A stretch of DNA of 41,480 nucleotides, from positions 1 to 41,480 of the forward strand of contig JASHUB010000003.1 of NCBI GenBank assembly GCA_030040265.1, in the 5' to 3' direction. Shown here piece by piece: positions 7,914 to 15,774 of the stretch (position 1 is its first letter; each line of letters starts with the position of its first letter). Source of the stretch: Microcaldota archaeon (GTDB lineage Archaea; Micrarchaeota; Micrarchaeia; Micrarchaeales; CABMGC01). The notes under the pieces are model-generated. The model saw only the letters and a program-made list of their open reading frames with translations, was not told the origin of the DNA and did not search any database. A program made the position numbers and the translations under genes.

Positions 7914-9215
7914 ATGATTAGCACAAAGTACGTCAGGGACCATCTTGACGAGATAAAGAAGGCCATAAAGGACAGGGACAGCAAGTTCCCGCTGGACACC
8001 CTGCTTGAACTGGACGAGGAGTGGCGCGGCATGCGCACAGAGCTGCAGGAACTGCAGACAAAGCGCAACAAGGCGAGCCTGGAGGTCGCTGAGTTCAAGA
8101 AGAAAGGAAAAGATGTCAAGGCCAAGATAACGGAACTCGGCAAGCTGAAGGGCGAGATCGCCGCGATAGAGGCGAAGCTGCCCGCGACCGAGCAGCAGAT
8201 AGACGCATTCATCTGGAGCGCACCCAATGTGCTCGACAAGGAGGTGCCGATCGGCATGCCGCCTGAAGCCAACAAGGTGCTCAAGAAGGGCGGCAAGATA
8301 CGGAACAAGGAGAGCCCGAGCCACTCGGAGATAATGTCCAAGCTGGGCCTTCTCGACACCGAGCGCGCGGCCAAGACCGCAGGTGCAAGGTTCTATTACC
8401 TGCGCGGCGACGCTGTCATGCTGGAGCAGGCGCTACTTAGGTATGCGCTGGACAAGCTGTACAAGAAGGGATTCACGCTGATCGAGCCTCCGTTCATGAT
8501 GAGGCAGAAGTACTACCGCGGCGTCGTGCCGATGGCCGCATTCGAGGACGCCCTCTACAGGATAACAGAGGCGACTGAGGCGTCTGTGAACAAGGGCATA
8601 GAGCACATGGAGGAAGATCTGTATCTCATCGCGACTGCCGAGCATCCACTCGTGGCGATGCACGCCGAGGAGACGTTCTCAGGCAAGGACCTTCCGATCA
8701 AGTATGCCGGCATAAGCCCGTGCTTCAGGAGAGAGGCCGGAGCGCACGGCAAGGACACAAAGGGCATATTCCGCGTCCACCAGTTCGACAAGGTCGAGCA
8801 GGTCGTGTTCTGCAGGCAGGAGGACGAGAAGAAGTATCTCGACGAGATTGCCGCCAATGCCGAGGAGATGCTTCAGGATCTGCAGATCCCGTACCAGAAG
8901 GTCCTCCTTTGCAGCGGCGACACCGGCCACCAGATGGCCAAGACCTACGACTTCGAGGTCTGGTACCCTTCCCAGGGGGGATACAGGGAATGGGCGTCAT
9001 GCTCCACGGCGAAGGAGTGGCAGAGCGTAAGGCTGGACATAAAATACGACGAGAAGAACGAGCGCAGGTACGTCTGCACGCTCAACAACACTGCGATAAG
9101 CGCAACGCGCTCCACAGCATGCGTAATCGAGAACTACTGGAACAAGGACGGCACTGTCACCGTGCCAGACGTGCTGGTGCCGTACATCGGCAAGAGCAAG
9201 ATAGGCCGGCCTTGA
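7914..9215 (+). CDS. serS: Seryl-tRNA synthetase
   Basis: 433 residues, the normal length of the standard (non-methanogenic) SerRS. Residues 1-105 form the long helical hairpin that reads the tRNA-Ser variable arm. The class II catalytic core has motif 1 around 185-197, TAEHPL at 241-246, motif 2 in FRREAGAHGKDTKGIFRVHQ at 271-290, and motif 3 around 389-408 (LNNTAISATRSTACVIENYW), close to the archaeal/eukaryotic form of that motif. It charges tRNA-Ser with serine and also supplies Ser-tRNA for selenocysteine routes where these exist. It is monocistronic with its own TATA box after the pilus operon. Confidence 0.96.
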   Translation: MISTKYVRDHLDEIKKAIKDRDSKFPLDTLLELDEEWRGMRTELQELQTKRNKASLEVAEFKKKGKDVKAKITELGKLKGEIAAIEAKLPATEQQIDAFIWSAPNVLDKEVPIGMPPEANKVLKKGGKIRNKESPSHSEIMSKLGLLDTERAAKTAGARFYYLRGDAVMLEQALLRYALDKLYKKGFTLIEPPFMMRQKYYRGVVPMAAFEDALYRITEATEASVNKGIEHMEEDLYLIATAEHPLVAMHAEETFSGKDLPIKYAGISPCFRREAGAHGKDTKGIFRVHQFDKVEQVVFCRQEDEKKYLDEIAANAEEMLQDLQIPYQKVLLCSGDTGHQMAKTYDFEVWYPSQGGYREWASCSTAKEWQSVRLDIKYDEKNERRYVCTLNNTAISATRSTACVIENYWNKDGTVTVPDVLVPYIGKSKIGRP

Positions 9216-9287
9216 CTGCACGCACGCCCGTCGTGGGTCGGGGCAACTTTTAAATACCACGCTTCCCCTCATTATTTCGGCGAAAAG

Positions 9288-9419
9288 TTGATACACGAAG
9301 TAAAACCAATCGACCACAGGCCAGGACCTCACCCGCCGCAGCCGCCGCTGCCGACTCCGTTCGGCGAGAGGCTGACAACGAGCGGGAGGGTCTCCGCACT
9401 GCGAGCTGTCAAGCGCTGA
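9288..9419 (+). CDS. Candidate small Pro/Arg-rich protein (43 aa)
   Basis: A TTG-initiated frame beginning (M)IHEVKPIDHRPGPHPPQPPL and ending RAVKR, too short for most gene callers. In its favour, a TATA-like tttaaata lies about 35 bases before the TTG and GC-rich third positions resemble real genes. Against it, there is no ATG, no family match that I recognise and no ribosome site. It has no membrane segment. The region may instead be a 5' leader or non-coding transcript. Confidence 0.3.
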   Translation: MIHEVKPIDHRPGPHPPQPPLPTPFGERLTTSGRVSALRAVKR

Positions 9420-9482
9420 ACCCGCACATGTGCCGTGATAATTTCATCGCGGCTATGTGATATGCTCCCTTTCCATCGGGAA

Positions 9483-9522
9483 ACCGAAACCTCTTTATAC
9501 CAGACCGAAACAAAACCGAAAT
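9483..9522 (+). repeat. Three phased ACCGAAA direct repeats
   Basis: ACCGAAAC at 9483-9490, ACCGAAAC at 9504-9511 and ACCGAAAT at 9515-9522. Start-to-start distances are 21 and 11 bases, about two turns and one turn of DNA, so all copies face the same side. They sit just upstream of the TATA box at 9531-9540 and are a good candidate for an activator or autoregulator site. Confidence 0.55.
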
Positions 9523-9530
9523 GCGAGCCA

Positions 9531-9540
9531 GCATATAAAT
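9531..9540 (+). promoter_or_regulatory. TATA-like box of the winged-helix membrane sensor gene
   Basis: gcatataaat centred about 38 bases before the ATG at 9574; a transcript starting about 26 bases downstream would have a leader of roughly 12 bases that includes AGGAGAG (9549-9555) at its margin. Confidence 0.5.
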
Positions 9541-9573
9541 AGCTTTTAGGAGAGATAGAATCGGGGACATTTT

Positions 9574-11169
9574 ATGGGAAAGACCCTGGAAACAAAGAAC
9601 AGGATAATCGAACTGCTTAGAAACAAGGAGATGACGCCGACAGAGATCAGCGAGGCGCTCCACCTGGTGCCATCAACGGTGAGCCAGCACCTAAGGGAAC
9701 TCCGCGACATAGGCGTTCTCCACGAGGTGCCGAACCCCCACTTCCACAACACCAAGACATTCAGGCTTGCCCAGGACTACAACCCAGCGATGCTGGAGCG
9801 TGGTCAGAGGATAAGCGCCGCAAGCAAGTTCAACCCAAGGATCGCACTCGGCGCGATACTCGTTCTTGCGGTGATAGGCGTGCTTGCATACGAACTGAGC
9901 ACCACTACCTCCATCCTCGGCGCTGGGACAAGCTCGCTCCCGGTTCTGCTGACAGACCCGCCCCAGGTGCCGAATGGGACCACTGCCCTGACACTATACT
10001 ATAATGGGGTAGCGCTTCACACGGCCGGACACTCGAACAGCACCGGCTTCCTAAGGATAAACGAGTCGGGCTCGGTCGACCTGCTCAGCCTGGTCAACAC
10101 GACCGACGTGCTGGCGCTGGCCAAGGTAAACTCCACGGCGCAGTTCGATGCGGTTGCGATATTCGTATCCAAGGCCACGATGACGCTGGACAACGAGACT
10201 TACAACGTGACCGTACCTGGAGACGTAATACTGATAAGGCTGAACCAGACGCTCAACGCATCGTCAGGCGGCGCTCTGGTGGACTTCAACCCCACGGTCG
10301 TGCAGGTCTACGGCGCTAACGGCAGCAGCTTCGTCCTCGTGCCTTCCGGGGTAGCGCTCGCTCTAAGCAAGGGCGCTATCGGCTCAGGACTTAGGATAGG
10401 CGCCATAAACCAACTGACGCCGCCGCTCAGGGCCGGCGTCGCCTATGCTCGGGCAAGGTCGAACGATTCAATAACCGGCGCCAGCGTAAGCATCAATGGC
10501 GACAACGAGACCATATCTGTCACTGTCAAGGACACCGGCAACAGCTCCATGGTCCTCAGGAACGTCCTGGTCTACGGCTTCATGCGCGCTGTAGGCAACT
10601 ACTCTTACACCGGTAACTACCGGGGCAACTACACGTTCCCGCGCAACGGCACTTCGCACACGCCCTTCCCTTACAACGGGGCATACAACGGCGTGTTCAA
10701 CGGCACCGGCCAGTTCCCTTCAAGGAACGGGATACGGCAGCAGCTCCCGAGAAACGGGGTGCAGCAGTTCCCGCCCAACGGACAGCCAGGCATGCCGTTC
10801 GGGCAACTGCCGCCTCCGATACGCGACAACGTGCAGGCTGCAATACAACAGTACACCAAGCTGAACGCCAGCTCCGGCGAGTATAACAGCTACGTCAACC
10901 AGACGCTGCTCTTCGAGGCCAACTACTACCACATGCTCTCGTTCAGCGTCGGGAGCAATGGAACGCTTTCCCTGCCGAAGTCGTTTAGTGACATTGAGGC
11001 CGCAGGTTATACGCTGTCCCCAGGACAGTCAGTGACCCTCGTCTACAACGGCACGATAAACGTCCGGGACTCCAGGCTTGCGGCTGTAATGATACCTAAC
11101 GCAAGCTACCAGATAGTGGTGACTGGAGAGGGCAACGGCTTCGCCGCAACCACCGTCACCGCAACGTAA
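9574..11169 (+). CDS. Membrane-anchored winged-helix regulator with DUF4382-like exterior domain
   Basis: 531 residues in three parts. Residues 1-66 are an ArsR-like winged helix (TPTEISEALHLVPSTVSQHL at 21-40 is the helix-turn-helix). Residues about 88-107 form a single membrane helix (IALGAILVLAVIGVLAYEL). From about 120 the protein is outside: LPVLLTDPP, a valine/leucine-rich beta domain with DLLSLVN and a VALALSKG end, resembling DUF4382 proteins, then an Asn/Gly/Pro-rich linker near 345-415 (repeated RNG and YNG units) and a second beta domain. Many NxS/T sequons support an exterior glycosylated region. The architecture is a one-component transmembrane regulator that would sense outside and bind DNA inside. 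The ligand is unknown. The phased repeats upstream may be its own site. Confidence 0.75.
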   Translation: MGKTLETKNRIIELLRNKEMTPTEISEALHLVPSTVSQHLRELRDIGVLHEVPNPHFHNTKTFRLAQDYNPAMLERGQRISAASKFNPRIALGAILVLAVIGVLAYELSTTTSILGAGTSSLPVLLTDPPQVPNGTTALTLYYNGVALHTAGHSNSTGFLRINESGSVDLLSLVNTTDVLALAKVNSTAQFDAVAIFVSKATMTLDNETYNVTVPGDVILIRLNQTLNASSGGALVDFNPTVVQVYGANGSSFVLVPSGVALALSKGAIGSGLRIGAINQLTPPLRAGVAYARARSNDSITGASVSINGDNETISVTVKDTGNSSMVLRNVLVYGFMRAVGNYSYTGNYRGNYTFPRNGTSHTPFPYNGAYNGVFNGTGQFPSRNGIRQQLPRNGVQQFPPNGQPGMPFGQLPPPIRDNVQAAIQQYTKLNASSGEYNSYVNQTLLFEANYYHMLSFSVGSNGTLSLPKSFSDIEAAGYTLSPGQSVTLVYNGTINVRDSRLAAVMIPNASYQIVVTGEGNGFAATTVTAT

Positions 11170-11224
11170 GCTGCGCGGCGAAAGCGCTTAATAGGTTGGC
11201 GGGCCAAGACAGCATAGTGGTCAC

Positions 11225-11542
11225 ATGACTAGATACGGCATCGGACTCAAAACAAACGACATCCCGGAAGACCAGCCCATAAGGGTGGACCTTGGAGAGG
11301 GAAGCATAGTGATAATCAAGCACGCCGGGCAGCTGCACGGCATGTCATCGAGCTGCACCCACGCAGGCGGCCCATTGGAAGACGGCCAGGTCGAAGGAGG
11401 GGAGCTGGTCTGCCCGATACACGGCGCGCGTTTCGACGTGAAGTCTGGCGCCGCTAACATGAGTGCGCAGCAGACGTCGGACGTGCAGACGTACAAAGTA
11501 GAAGCCGATCCTGCGACCGGAGAAGTAATGATAGAGGCCTGA
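11225..11542 (+). CDS. Rieske-type [2Fe-2S] ferredoxin
   Basis: 105 residues, a stand-alone Rieske domain. The two cluster motifs are CTHAGGPL (Cys and His ligands) and CPIHGARFD, about 17 residues apart, both complete. There is no membrane helix or signal peptide, so it is a soluble cytoplasmic electron carrier of the dioxygenase-ferredoxin or NirD type rather than a bc1 subunit. No oxygenase or nitrite reductase lies beside it. The flavin reductase at 404-1156 could donate electrons, but that is speculation. A TATA-like cttaatagg lies at 11187-11195. Confidence 0.92.
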   Translation: MTRYGIGLKTNDIPEDQPIRVDLGEGSIVIIKHAGQLHGMSSSCTHAGGPLEDGQVEGGELVCPIHGARFDVKSGAANMSAQQTSDVQTYKVEADPATGEVMIEA

Positions 11543-11548
11543 TCCTTA

Positions 11549-13057
11549 TTACCTGACGCCGACCCTTACCCTAGGTGCGGCAGCAGGCGCAGGATCACGG
11601 ACAACGTCTTTCACCAGCACCGCCATGTCCCTATTCATGAAACCGCCGGCGCCGATCGGCACCGCCATGGTGAGCGGAACCGTCCTGAACACTGTCATGA
11701 AGACGGCTGCTGACGCAGCAATCTCCACCGCCTTGGTGGCCGGGGAAGGCGTCCTGTTCTCGTTGCGCGGCGCAAAGGCATTCTCTCCGGCGCGCCCGGC
11801 CTGCAGCCCCGGCGCCTCAGTGCGGTGCCTCTGCTTCTCGATGGTTACCATCGGTGTCTCGTTGGGCATCGCCGCGACAACGGTCTCGAGATGAAGCTCC
11901 TTGTAAATGCTGACAAAGCCCGTCTCCGGCGCGATGCTGACCCTGCCCTTGAGCATCGTCAGCGTCACCGGGTCGCGCCACTCCGGTATCGAGACCTTGT
12001 TGTTGGCCTGTAAGTATGATTCTACCATCGGAAGCGGGATGCTCACCTCCTTGCTTATCCTCTTGTCGCTCTGCCCCGCGCTATTCCTGCCAATCACTTC
12101 GAGCGCTGCCGGCTCGAGGAACCTCTCAGGATGCCTCTGCTTTTCCATCTCATAGGCCTTCTGGCTGCCCGGCTGGGCAACCGAAAGGCGTGCACTCTCC
12201 TGCTCAAGCTCGTACCTGTGCTGCAGCGCAGCCGCGACGAACGTGTACCTGCTGTCGCCTATGTAAAGAGTCTCCGAGTGCATCTTGCTCGCCTTGGGCG
12301 AGACGTGCCTGGCAAGCAGCGGCTCCCACTCCTGGACCGCTTCATGCGCCGGCTTAGCGACGAAGGCGAACGGGACCTCGTATATGAACCTCTGCTTCGG
12401 ACGCTGGATCGAGGGAACGGGACCCTGCGCAGGCGCATGTTCTCTCTGCGCCGCTGGGCCCTTCCCCATGTGTTCCCTCACCAAAGGCAGTGGTATCTGG
12501 AAGTATAGCGCGATGGACTTGTCGCTCCAGCCCTCTCCCGCCTTTCTCAGCACGGCCTGGTGTATAAGGCCGCCCATGTCGACCCTTGATGTCGCACCAT
12601 GCTGCGTGAGCGGCACTGCCACCGGAGCGTCGGCGGGTCTCGTCCTGACCGAACCGAGGTCTACAGGAAGGAAAGAGCCCTTCTCCTTCCGCTCCTTTAT
12701 CTTCTTTATCATCATGTGGTGCGTCTCCTCGGGGCGCCTGGGGTTCGCCGCAGGCCCCTTGCCGTCGCTCCTGTCGTTTCCGAAAGCGGTGAGCGGCGCT
12801 GCTATGGAAAATGGCTTTGCGATCGCCGAGGCCCAGCGGCCAGGCATCGTCTCAAGATCAGAAGATATATCGGCGCCGTAGGAAAGCCTCATGGCCTCTA
12901 TTGAGCGTTCGCTACCCTGCTTCGCTCTCAGAGCCGCCGGCGACCTTGCAGTAGCCGCCACCATCCTCGCCCTTGCCGCTCTCCTCCGCACGACTCTGGA
13001 AGCAGATGTGTCACTTGTTACACGCCTATAACTTCCTTTGCTCATGGGAACCCCCAT
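11549..13057 (-). CDS. Unknown protein with two HTH-like modules
   Basis: 502 residues from ATG 13057; a TTG at 13066 and an ATG at 13045 are alternatives. The TATA-like tatataaac on the minus strand (13086-13095) supports a start near 13057-13066. The N-terminus is very basic and Arg/Ala-rich (VVRRRAARARMVAATARS). Two similar segments, WSDKSIALYFQIPLPLVREHM at about 177-197 and QSDKRISKEVSIPLPMVESYL at about 329-349, resemble helix-turn-helix modules, and EKQRH also occurs twice. A hydrophobic Ala/Val/Met-rich stretch lies near the C-terminus (about 440-475). I do not recognise the family. DNA or nucleoprotein binding is a reasonable guess from the basic head and HTH-like repeats. Confidence 0.7.
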   Translation of the reverse strand: MGVPMSKGSYRRVTSDTSASRVVRRRAARARMVAATARSPAALRAKQGSERSIEAMRLSYGADISSDLETMPGRWASAIAKPFSIAAPLTAFGNDRSDGKGPAANPRRPEETHHMMIKKIKERKEKGSFLPVDLGSVRTRPADAPVAVPLTQHGATSRVDMGGLIHQAVLRKAGEGWSDKSIALYFQIPLPLVREHMGKGPAAQREHAPAQGPVPSIQRPKQRFIYEVPFAFVAKPAHEAVQEWEPLLARHVSPKASKMHSETLYIGDSRYTFVAAALQHRYELEQESARLSVAQPGSQKAYEMEKQRHPERFLEPAALEVIGRNSAGQSDKRISKEVSIPLPMVESYLQANNKVSIPEWRDPVTLTMLKGRVSIAPETGFVSIYKELHLETVVAAMPNETPMVTIEKQRHRTEAPGLQAGRAGENAFAPRNENRTPSPATKAVEIAASAAVFMTVFRTVPLTMAVPIGAGGFMNRDMAVLVKDVVRDPAPAAAPRVRVGVR

Positions 13058-13085
13058 TAGTTCCAAATCTATTGGAGGTTTACTT

Positions 13086-13095
13086 GTTTATATAC
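13086..13095 (-). promoter_or_regulatory. TATA-like box of the duplicated-HTH protein gene
   Basis: Minus strand GTATATAAAC, centred about 25 bases before the TTG at 13066 and 34 before the ATG at 13057. Confidence 0.5.
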
Positions 13096-13136
13096 GCGAT
13101 TGGGGTTTTGTTCAAAAGCGAATCCGCGCGCATGAG

Positions 13137-13146
13137 CATATAAAAG
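13137..13146 (+). promoter_or_regulatory. TATA-like box of the MDR oxidoreductase gene
   Basis: CATATAAAAG, centred about 33 bases before the ATG at 13174, giving a leader of only a few bases and supporting that start rather than the internal ATG at 13201. Confidence 0.5.
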
Positions 13147-13173
13147 GATGACCCTCCAAATATCGTTGATGCT

Positions 13174-14229
13174 ATGTCTCTGCTAAAAAGCACCTCTCAG
13201 ATGAAGGCGGTCGTCTTCGAGAAGTTCGGCGGTCCTGAAGTCCTGCAGGTGCAACAGGTAGCGAAGCCAGAGCCGAAGCGCGGCGAGGTGCGCGTCAGGG
13301 TCCGCGCTGCAGGGATAAACATGCTAGACAGCTTCATCAGGTCCGAGCCTGCGCCGTGGGTGAAGGTGCCCCACATACTGGGCAGCGACATATCCGGAGA
13401 GGTCGACGCCATCGGCGACGCGGTCTACGACTGGAAGCCGGGGCAGGAGGTGATACTCTATCCGCTCATAACCTGCGGCATATGCGAGCTCTGCAAGAGC
13501 GGCGATGAGAACCAGTGCCAGGAGCGCAAGGTCATTGGAGACCAGACGAACGGCGGCTACGCCGAATACATAGTCGTGCCGGAGAGGAACCTCATCAAGA
13601 AGCCTGAGAGGCTGAGCCACGAGGAGGCAGCGACGATACCGCTCGCATTCACCACCGCGTACCACATGATATTCAACAGGGGCAAGCTGAAACCAGGAGA
13701 GCGCGCTCTGGTCATGGGGGGCAGCGGCGGAGTCGGTTCTGCGGCCGTCCAATTGTGCAAGGTCGCAGGGGCATGGGTCGCCACCACCGTGGGCAGCGAC
13801 GCGAAAGCCAGGCAGGCGAAAGAGATAGGCGCCGACGCTGTGTTCCTCCACGGCGAGGACAAATGGCAGGAGAAGGTGCTGAAGGCGACCGAGGATAACG
13901 GCGTAGACCTAGTCATAGAGCACATGGGCGGCAGGTTCACCGAAGCGGCGATAGACGCCATGGCGAGAAAGGGAAGGATGGTCGCGATAGGCTCGACCGC
14001 TGGCAACGAGCTGAAGCTGCGCCTCGACAAGTTCTACCAGAAGCAGCTCTCGCTGCTGGGCAGTTACGTGGGCGTGAAGGCCGAGCTGCAGTCCGTTGTG
14101 AAGCTCTTCGAGTCCAACAATGTCAAGCCGCTGGTCGACAAGTCGTTCTCGCTGGACAAGGCAGCAGACGCGCACAAATATCTTGCAAAGAGGGAGCACT
14201 TCGGGAAGGTCGTGCTCAAGGTAAAGTGA
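13174..14229 (+). CDS. Medium-chain dehydrogenase/reductase, quinone-oxidoreductase type
   Basis: 351 residues. The GroES-like N-terminal domain starts MKAVVFEKFGGPEVLQ. The structural-zinc loop is present as CGICELCKSGDENQC (Cys at about 98, 101, 104 and 112). The position usually filled by the catalytic-zinc Cys holds NMLDSF, so a catalytic zinc is doubtful and a quinone- or enone-reductase activity is likelier than alcohol oxidation. The Rossmann fold has GGSGGVGSAAVQLC, typical for NADP(H) or NAD(H). Cytoplasmic. Its 3' end overlaps the convergent gene by 14 bases. Confidence 0.88.
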   Translation: MSLLKSTSQMKAVVFEKFGGPEVLQVQQVAKPEPKRGEVRVRVRAAGINMLDSFIRSEPAPWVKVPHILGSDISGEVDAIGDAVYDWKPGQEVILYPLITCGICELCKSGDENQCQERKVIGDQTNGGYAEYIVVPERNLIKKPERLSHEEAATIPLAFTTAYHMIFNRGKLKPGERALVMGGSGGVGSAAVQLCKVAGAWVATTVGSDAKARQAKEIGADAVFLHGEDKWQEKVLKATEDNGVDLVIEHMGGRFTEAAIDAMARKGRMVAIGSTAGNELKLRLDKFYQKQLSLLGSYVGVKAELQSVVKLFESNNVKPLVDKSFSLDKAADAHKYLAKREHFGKVVLKVK

Positions 14230-14890
14230 CAGGACCAGAATCTTCAAACGGGCTTCTCTGGCACTCTGCCAGTATCCGCTCCAATACCTCTGCGCTGAAC
14301 ATCGACTGGGGATCCCTGCCCACTCGCTCGGGTTTCGCCCACAAGGCTACTTGCTCCCCAGGTTCGATGCCTAGATCCACTCCCTGATCATGAGAAAGCG
14401 TGATTCCACGGAATACCTCTGAAATAGCGTCGACGTTGAAGTTGCGCCATCCCTTCAAAAGAAGCTCGAACATGGTCGGGTCCACGCGAACCTCTGCCAT
14501 CTCCCTCTCTCCGTCTTTGTTCCTCCTGCCGGTCCAGATCAGCAGCCTCAGCTCGGCCTCCTTTGCCATGTGCTTCAGGAACGCCGCCTGCCTTATCATG
14601 ATCTCCCCGCGCGTCTCAGGCTTGTCTCTGGTGCTGCCCCTCCGTATGTCGTAAAGACCTTCGGGTATCTGCGAGTTCCACGTGAAGGCGGTGGGCACTG
14701 AGCCGACGAAATCGATGCCCGCACAGACGTGCGTCTGGACAGGTGATTGCTGTCCAACGGTAAACGTGTTGGCATACCTGAACACCAGGCCATCGCTCGT
14801 CACGGTGCCGCACGGATATGTCCTCTTCTCGAGCGGGGTCTCCAGGAGGCTAACGCTCGCCACTCCGAATGACTGTCTAACTGGCGCCAT
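14216..14890 (-). CDS. Unknown soluble protein
   Basis: 224 residues, MAPVRQSFGVASVSLLETP to SPFEDSGPVTLP. No signal peptide, membrane segment or nucleotide motif is visible. The sequence is mixed alpha/beta with two Cys in the first third and a Lys/Arg-rich RRNKDGEREMAEVRVD segment in the middle. A TATA-like tataaata at 14913-14920 lies 26 bases before the ATG, the leaderless spacing, which supports both the gene and its start. The last 14 bases overlap the convergent oxidoreductase. I do not recognise the family. Confidence 0.7.
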   Translation of the reverse strand: MAPVRQSFGVASVSLLETPLEKRTYPCGTVTSDGLVFRYANTFTVGQQSPVQTHVCAGIDFVGSVPTAFTWNSQIPEGLYDIRRGSTRDKPETRGEIMIRQAAFLKHMAKEAELRLLIWTGRRNKDGEREMAEVRVDPTMFELLLKGWRNFNVDAISEVFRGITLSHDQGVDLGIEPGEQVALWAKPERVGRDPQSMFSAEVLERILAECQRSPFEDSGPVTLP

Positions 14891-14912
14891 GAGCCATCGT
14901 ACGATTCCCGAG

Positions 14913-14920
14913 TATAAATA
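14913..14920 (-). promoter_or_regulatory. TATA-like box for the gene at 14216-14890
   Basis: TATTTATA on the minus strand, centred 26 bases before the ATG at 14890. Confidence 0.55.
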
Positions 14921-14990
14921 TTTTGAGAGGAGAAGGTTGAATGCCGTTCAGCATCTGGAAATAAAATTGAATATTCTTCAAGATTATGGC

Positions 14991-15593
14991 TTAGTCGCTT
15001 CCGAATATCTTCTTCTTGAAAGCGGCTCTTTTTCCCTTGTCATGCTTGATCTCAGCCAGGTCTGAAATCACGTTCCGCCACATCTTTGTCGTCTTAGCGA
15101 GGAACTCGTCTACGCTTACCGGCACTACATCAATCTTCTCGCCCCACGCCTCCAGACGCTGCTCCGAAGTCCTTTTGCAATCTCGCGCCAGGAACCAGTA
15201 CGTATTTGTATTCACTTTCCATCTGGGCCCTTCTGTGCCAAAGAGAACCCAGTCTTTTGACGTGTATCCTGTCTCTTCAAGCAGTTCGCGTTTCGCACCA
15301 TGGAGGGGAGACTCTCCCGTCCCTATCCGGCCCCCAGGTAAGCCCCAGAATGGGAGCTTTATTCCAGGCTGCATCTCCCTGAGCATGAGTATCTTCCCGT
15401 CAGCAACCGCTATGATATTCGCTACGTTAGGCTTGGTCGCCAGCTCAAAAGTTCTGTAGCTGCCGTCGAACACCTTCTGCCTCCACTGGTAGATGCTAAA
15501 TATGACTCCTTTGAACACCCGCTTTGCGTTCTTCGGCAACTTTTGTGTCGCATAGGCAGCTGTCTTCATCGACGCCCTCATCTTCGTTCGCAT
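14991..15593 (-). CDS. Nudix hydrolase
   Basis: 200 residues from the chosen ATG at 15593. The Nudix box GGRIGTGESPLHGAKRELLEE fits the GX5EX7REUXEEXGU consensus and is complete (about 87-110 with ETGY). Such enzymes hydrolyse nucleoside diphosphates linked to another moiety; an NDP-sugar, ADP-ribose or damaged nucleotide substrate is possible. An N-terminal extension of about 50 residues is basic (KLPKNAKRVFKGV). An upstream ATG at 15647 is in frame, but the TATA-like box at 15614-15622 sits 25 bases before 15593 and inside that longer reading, so 15593 is preferred. Confidence 0.85.
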   Translation of the reverse strand: MRTKMRASMKTAAYATQKLPKNAKRVFKGVIFSIYQWRQKVFDGSYRTFELATKPNVANIIAVADGKILMLREMQPGIKLPFWGLPGGRIGTGESPLHGAKRELLEETGYTSKDWVLFGTEGPRWKVNTNTYWFLARDCKRTSEQRLEAWGEKIDVVPVSVDEFLAKTTKMWRNVISDLAEIKHDKGKRAAFKKKIFGSD

Positions 15594-15613
15594 ATTAATA
15601 TGAAAGCTGGCGG

Positions 15614-15622
15614 ATATTTTAT
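15614..15622 (-). promoter_or_regulatory. TATA-like box of the Nudix gene
   Basis: Minus strand CATAAAATA, centred 25 bases upstream of the ATG at 15593. Confidence 0.55.
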
Positions 15623-15672
15623 GTCTTTCCAAGATTCCCATAGTCACAGGAATAGGTCAGTTAGCTTAATTT

Positions 15673-15683
15673 TGGCGGGGGCG
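15673..15683 (+). repeat. tRNA-Met 3'-end copy, putative distal attachment site A
   Basis: TGGCGGGGGCG, identical to the terminal 11 bases of the tRNA-Met gene at 18100-18110 (read on the plus strand). It marks the far end of the AT-rich stretch that holds the Fic gene. Confidence 0.5.
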
Positions 15684-15739
15684 TCAGTCCATGTTCAGGG
15701 GCGTTGTAGAGAGTGCTACATACGACGGCAATTAAGGAC

Positions 15740-15774
15740 TATGTGACTACAAAATCTCAGAATGTAGTCACATA
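15740..15774. repeat. 12-base inverted repeat at the 3' end of the Fic gene
   Basis: TATGTGACTACA at 15740-15751 and its exact complement TGTAGTCACATA at 15763-15774, separated by 11 bases. It ends directly at the Fic stop codon. The half-site ATGTGACTAC occurs twice more around the Fic promoter, so it may be a protein-binding site as well as a terminator hairpin. Confidence 0.75.

Larger units (their letters stand above)
9216..9573. other. Intergenic region with small-ORF candidate and promoter repeats
   Basis: 358 bases without a confident gene. It holds a TATA-like tttaaata at about 9249-9256, a candidate 43-codon ORF (9288-9419), three ACCGAAA repeats (9483-9522), a TTTATA element at 9494-9499 and the TATA-like box gcatataaat at 9531-9540 that serves the gene at 9574. 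I see no RNA gene in it. Confidence 0.6.

Noticed and set aside
11625-12881. Plus-strand frames opposite the duplicated-HTH gene
   Set aside because: The minus-strand frame is 500 codons long, has repeated protein segments and a TATA box; the opposite frames are short and broken.
14682-15065. 127-codon plus-strand frame overlapping two minus-strand genes
   Set aside because: It overlaps both the 14216-14890 gene and the Nudix 3' end and covers a leaderless promoter, so it is not a likely gene.
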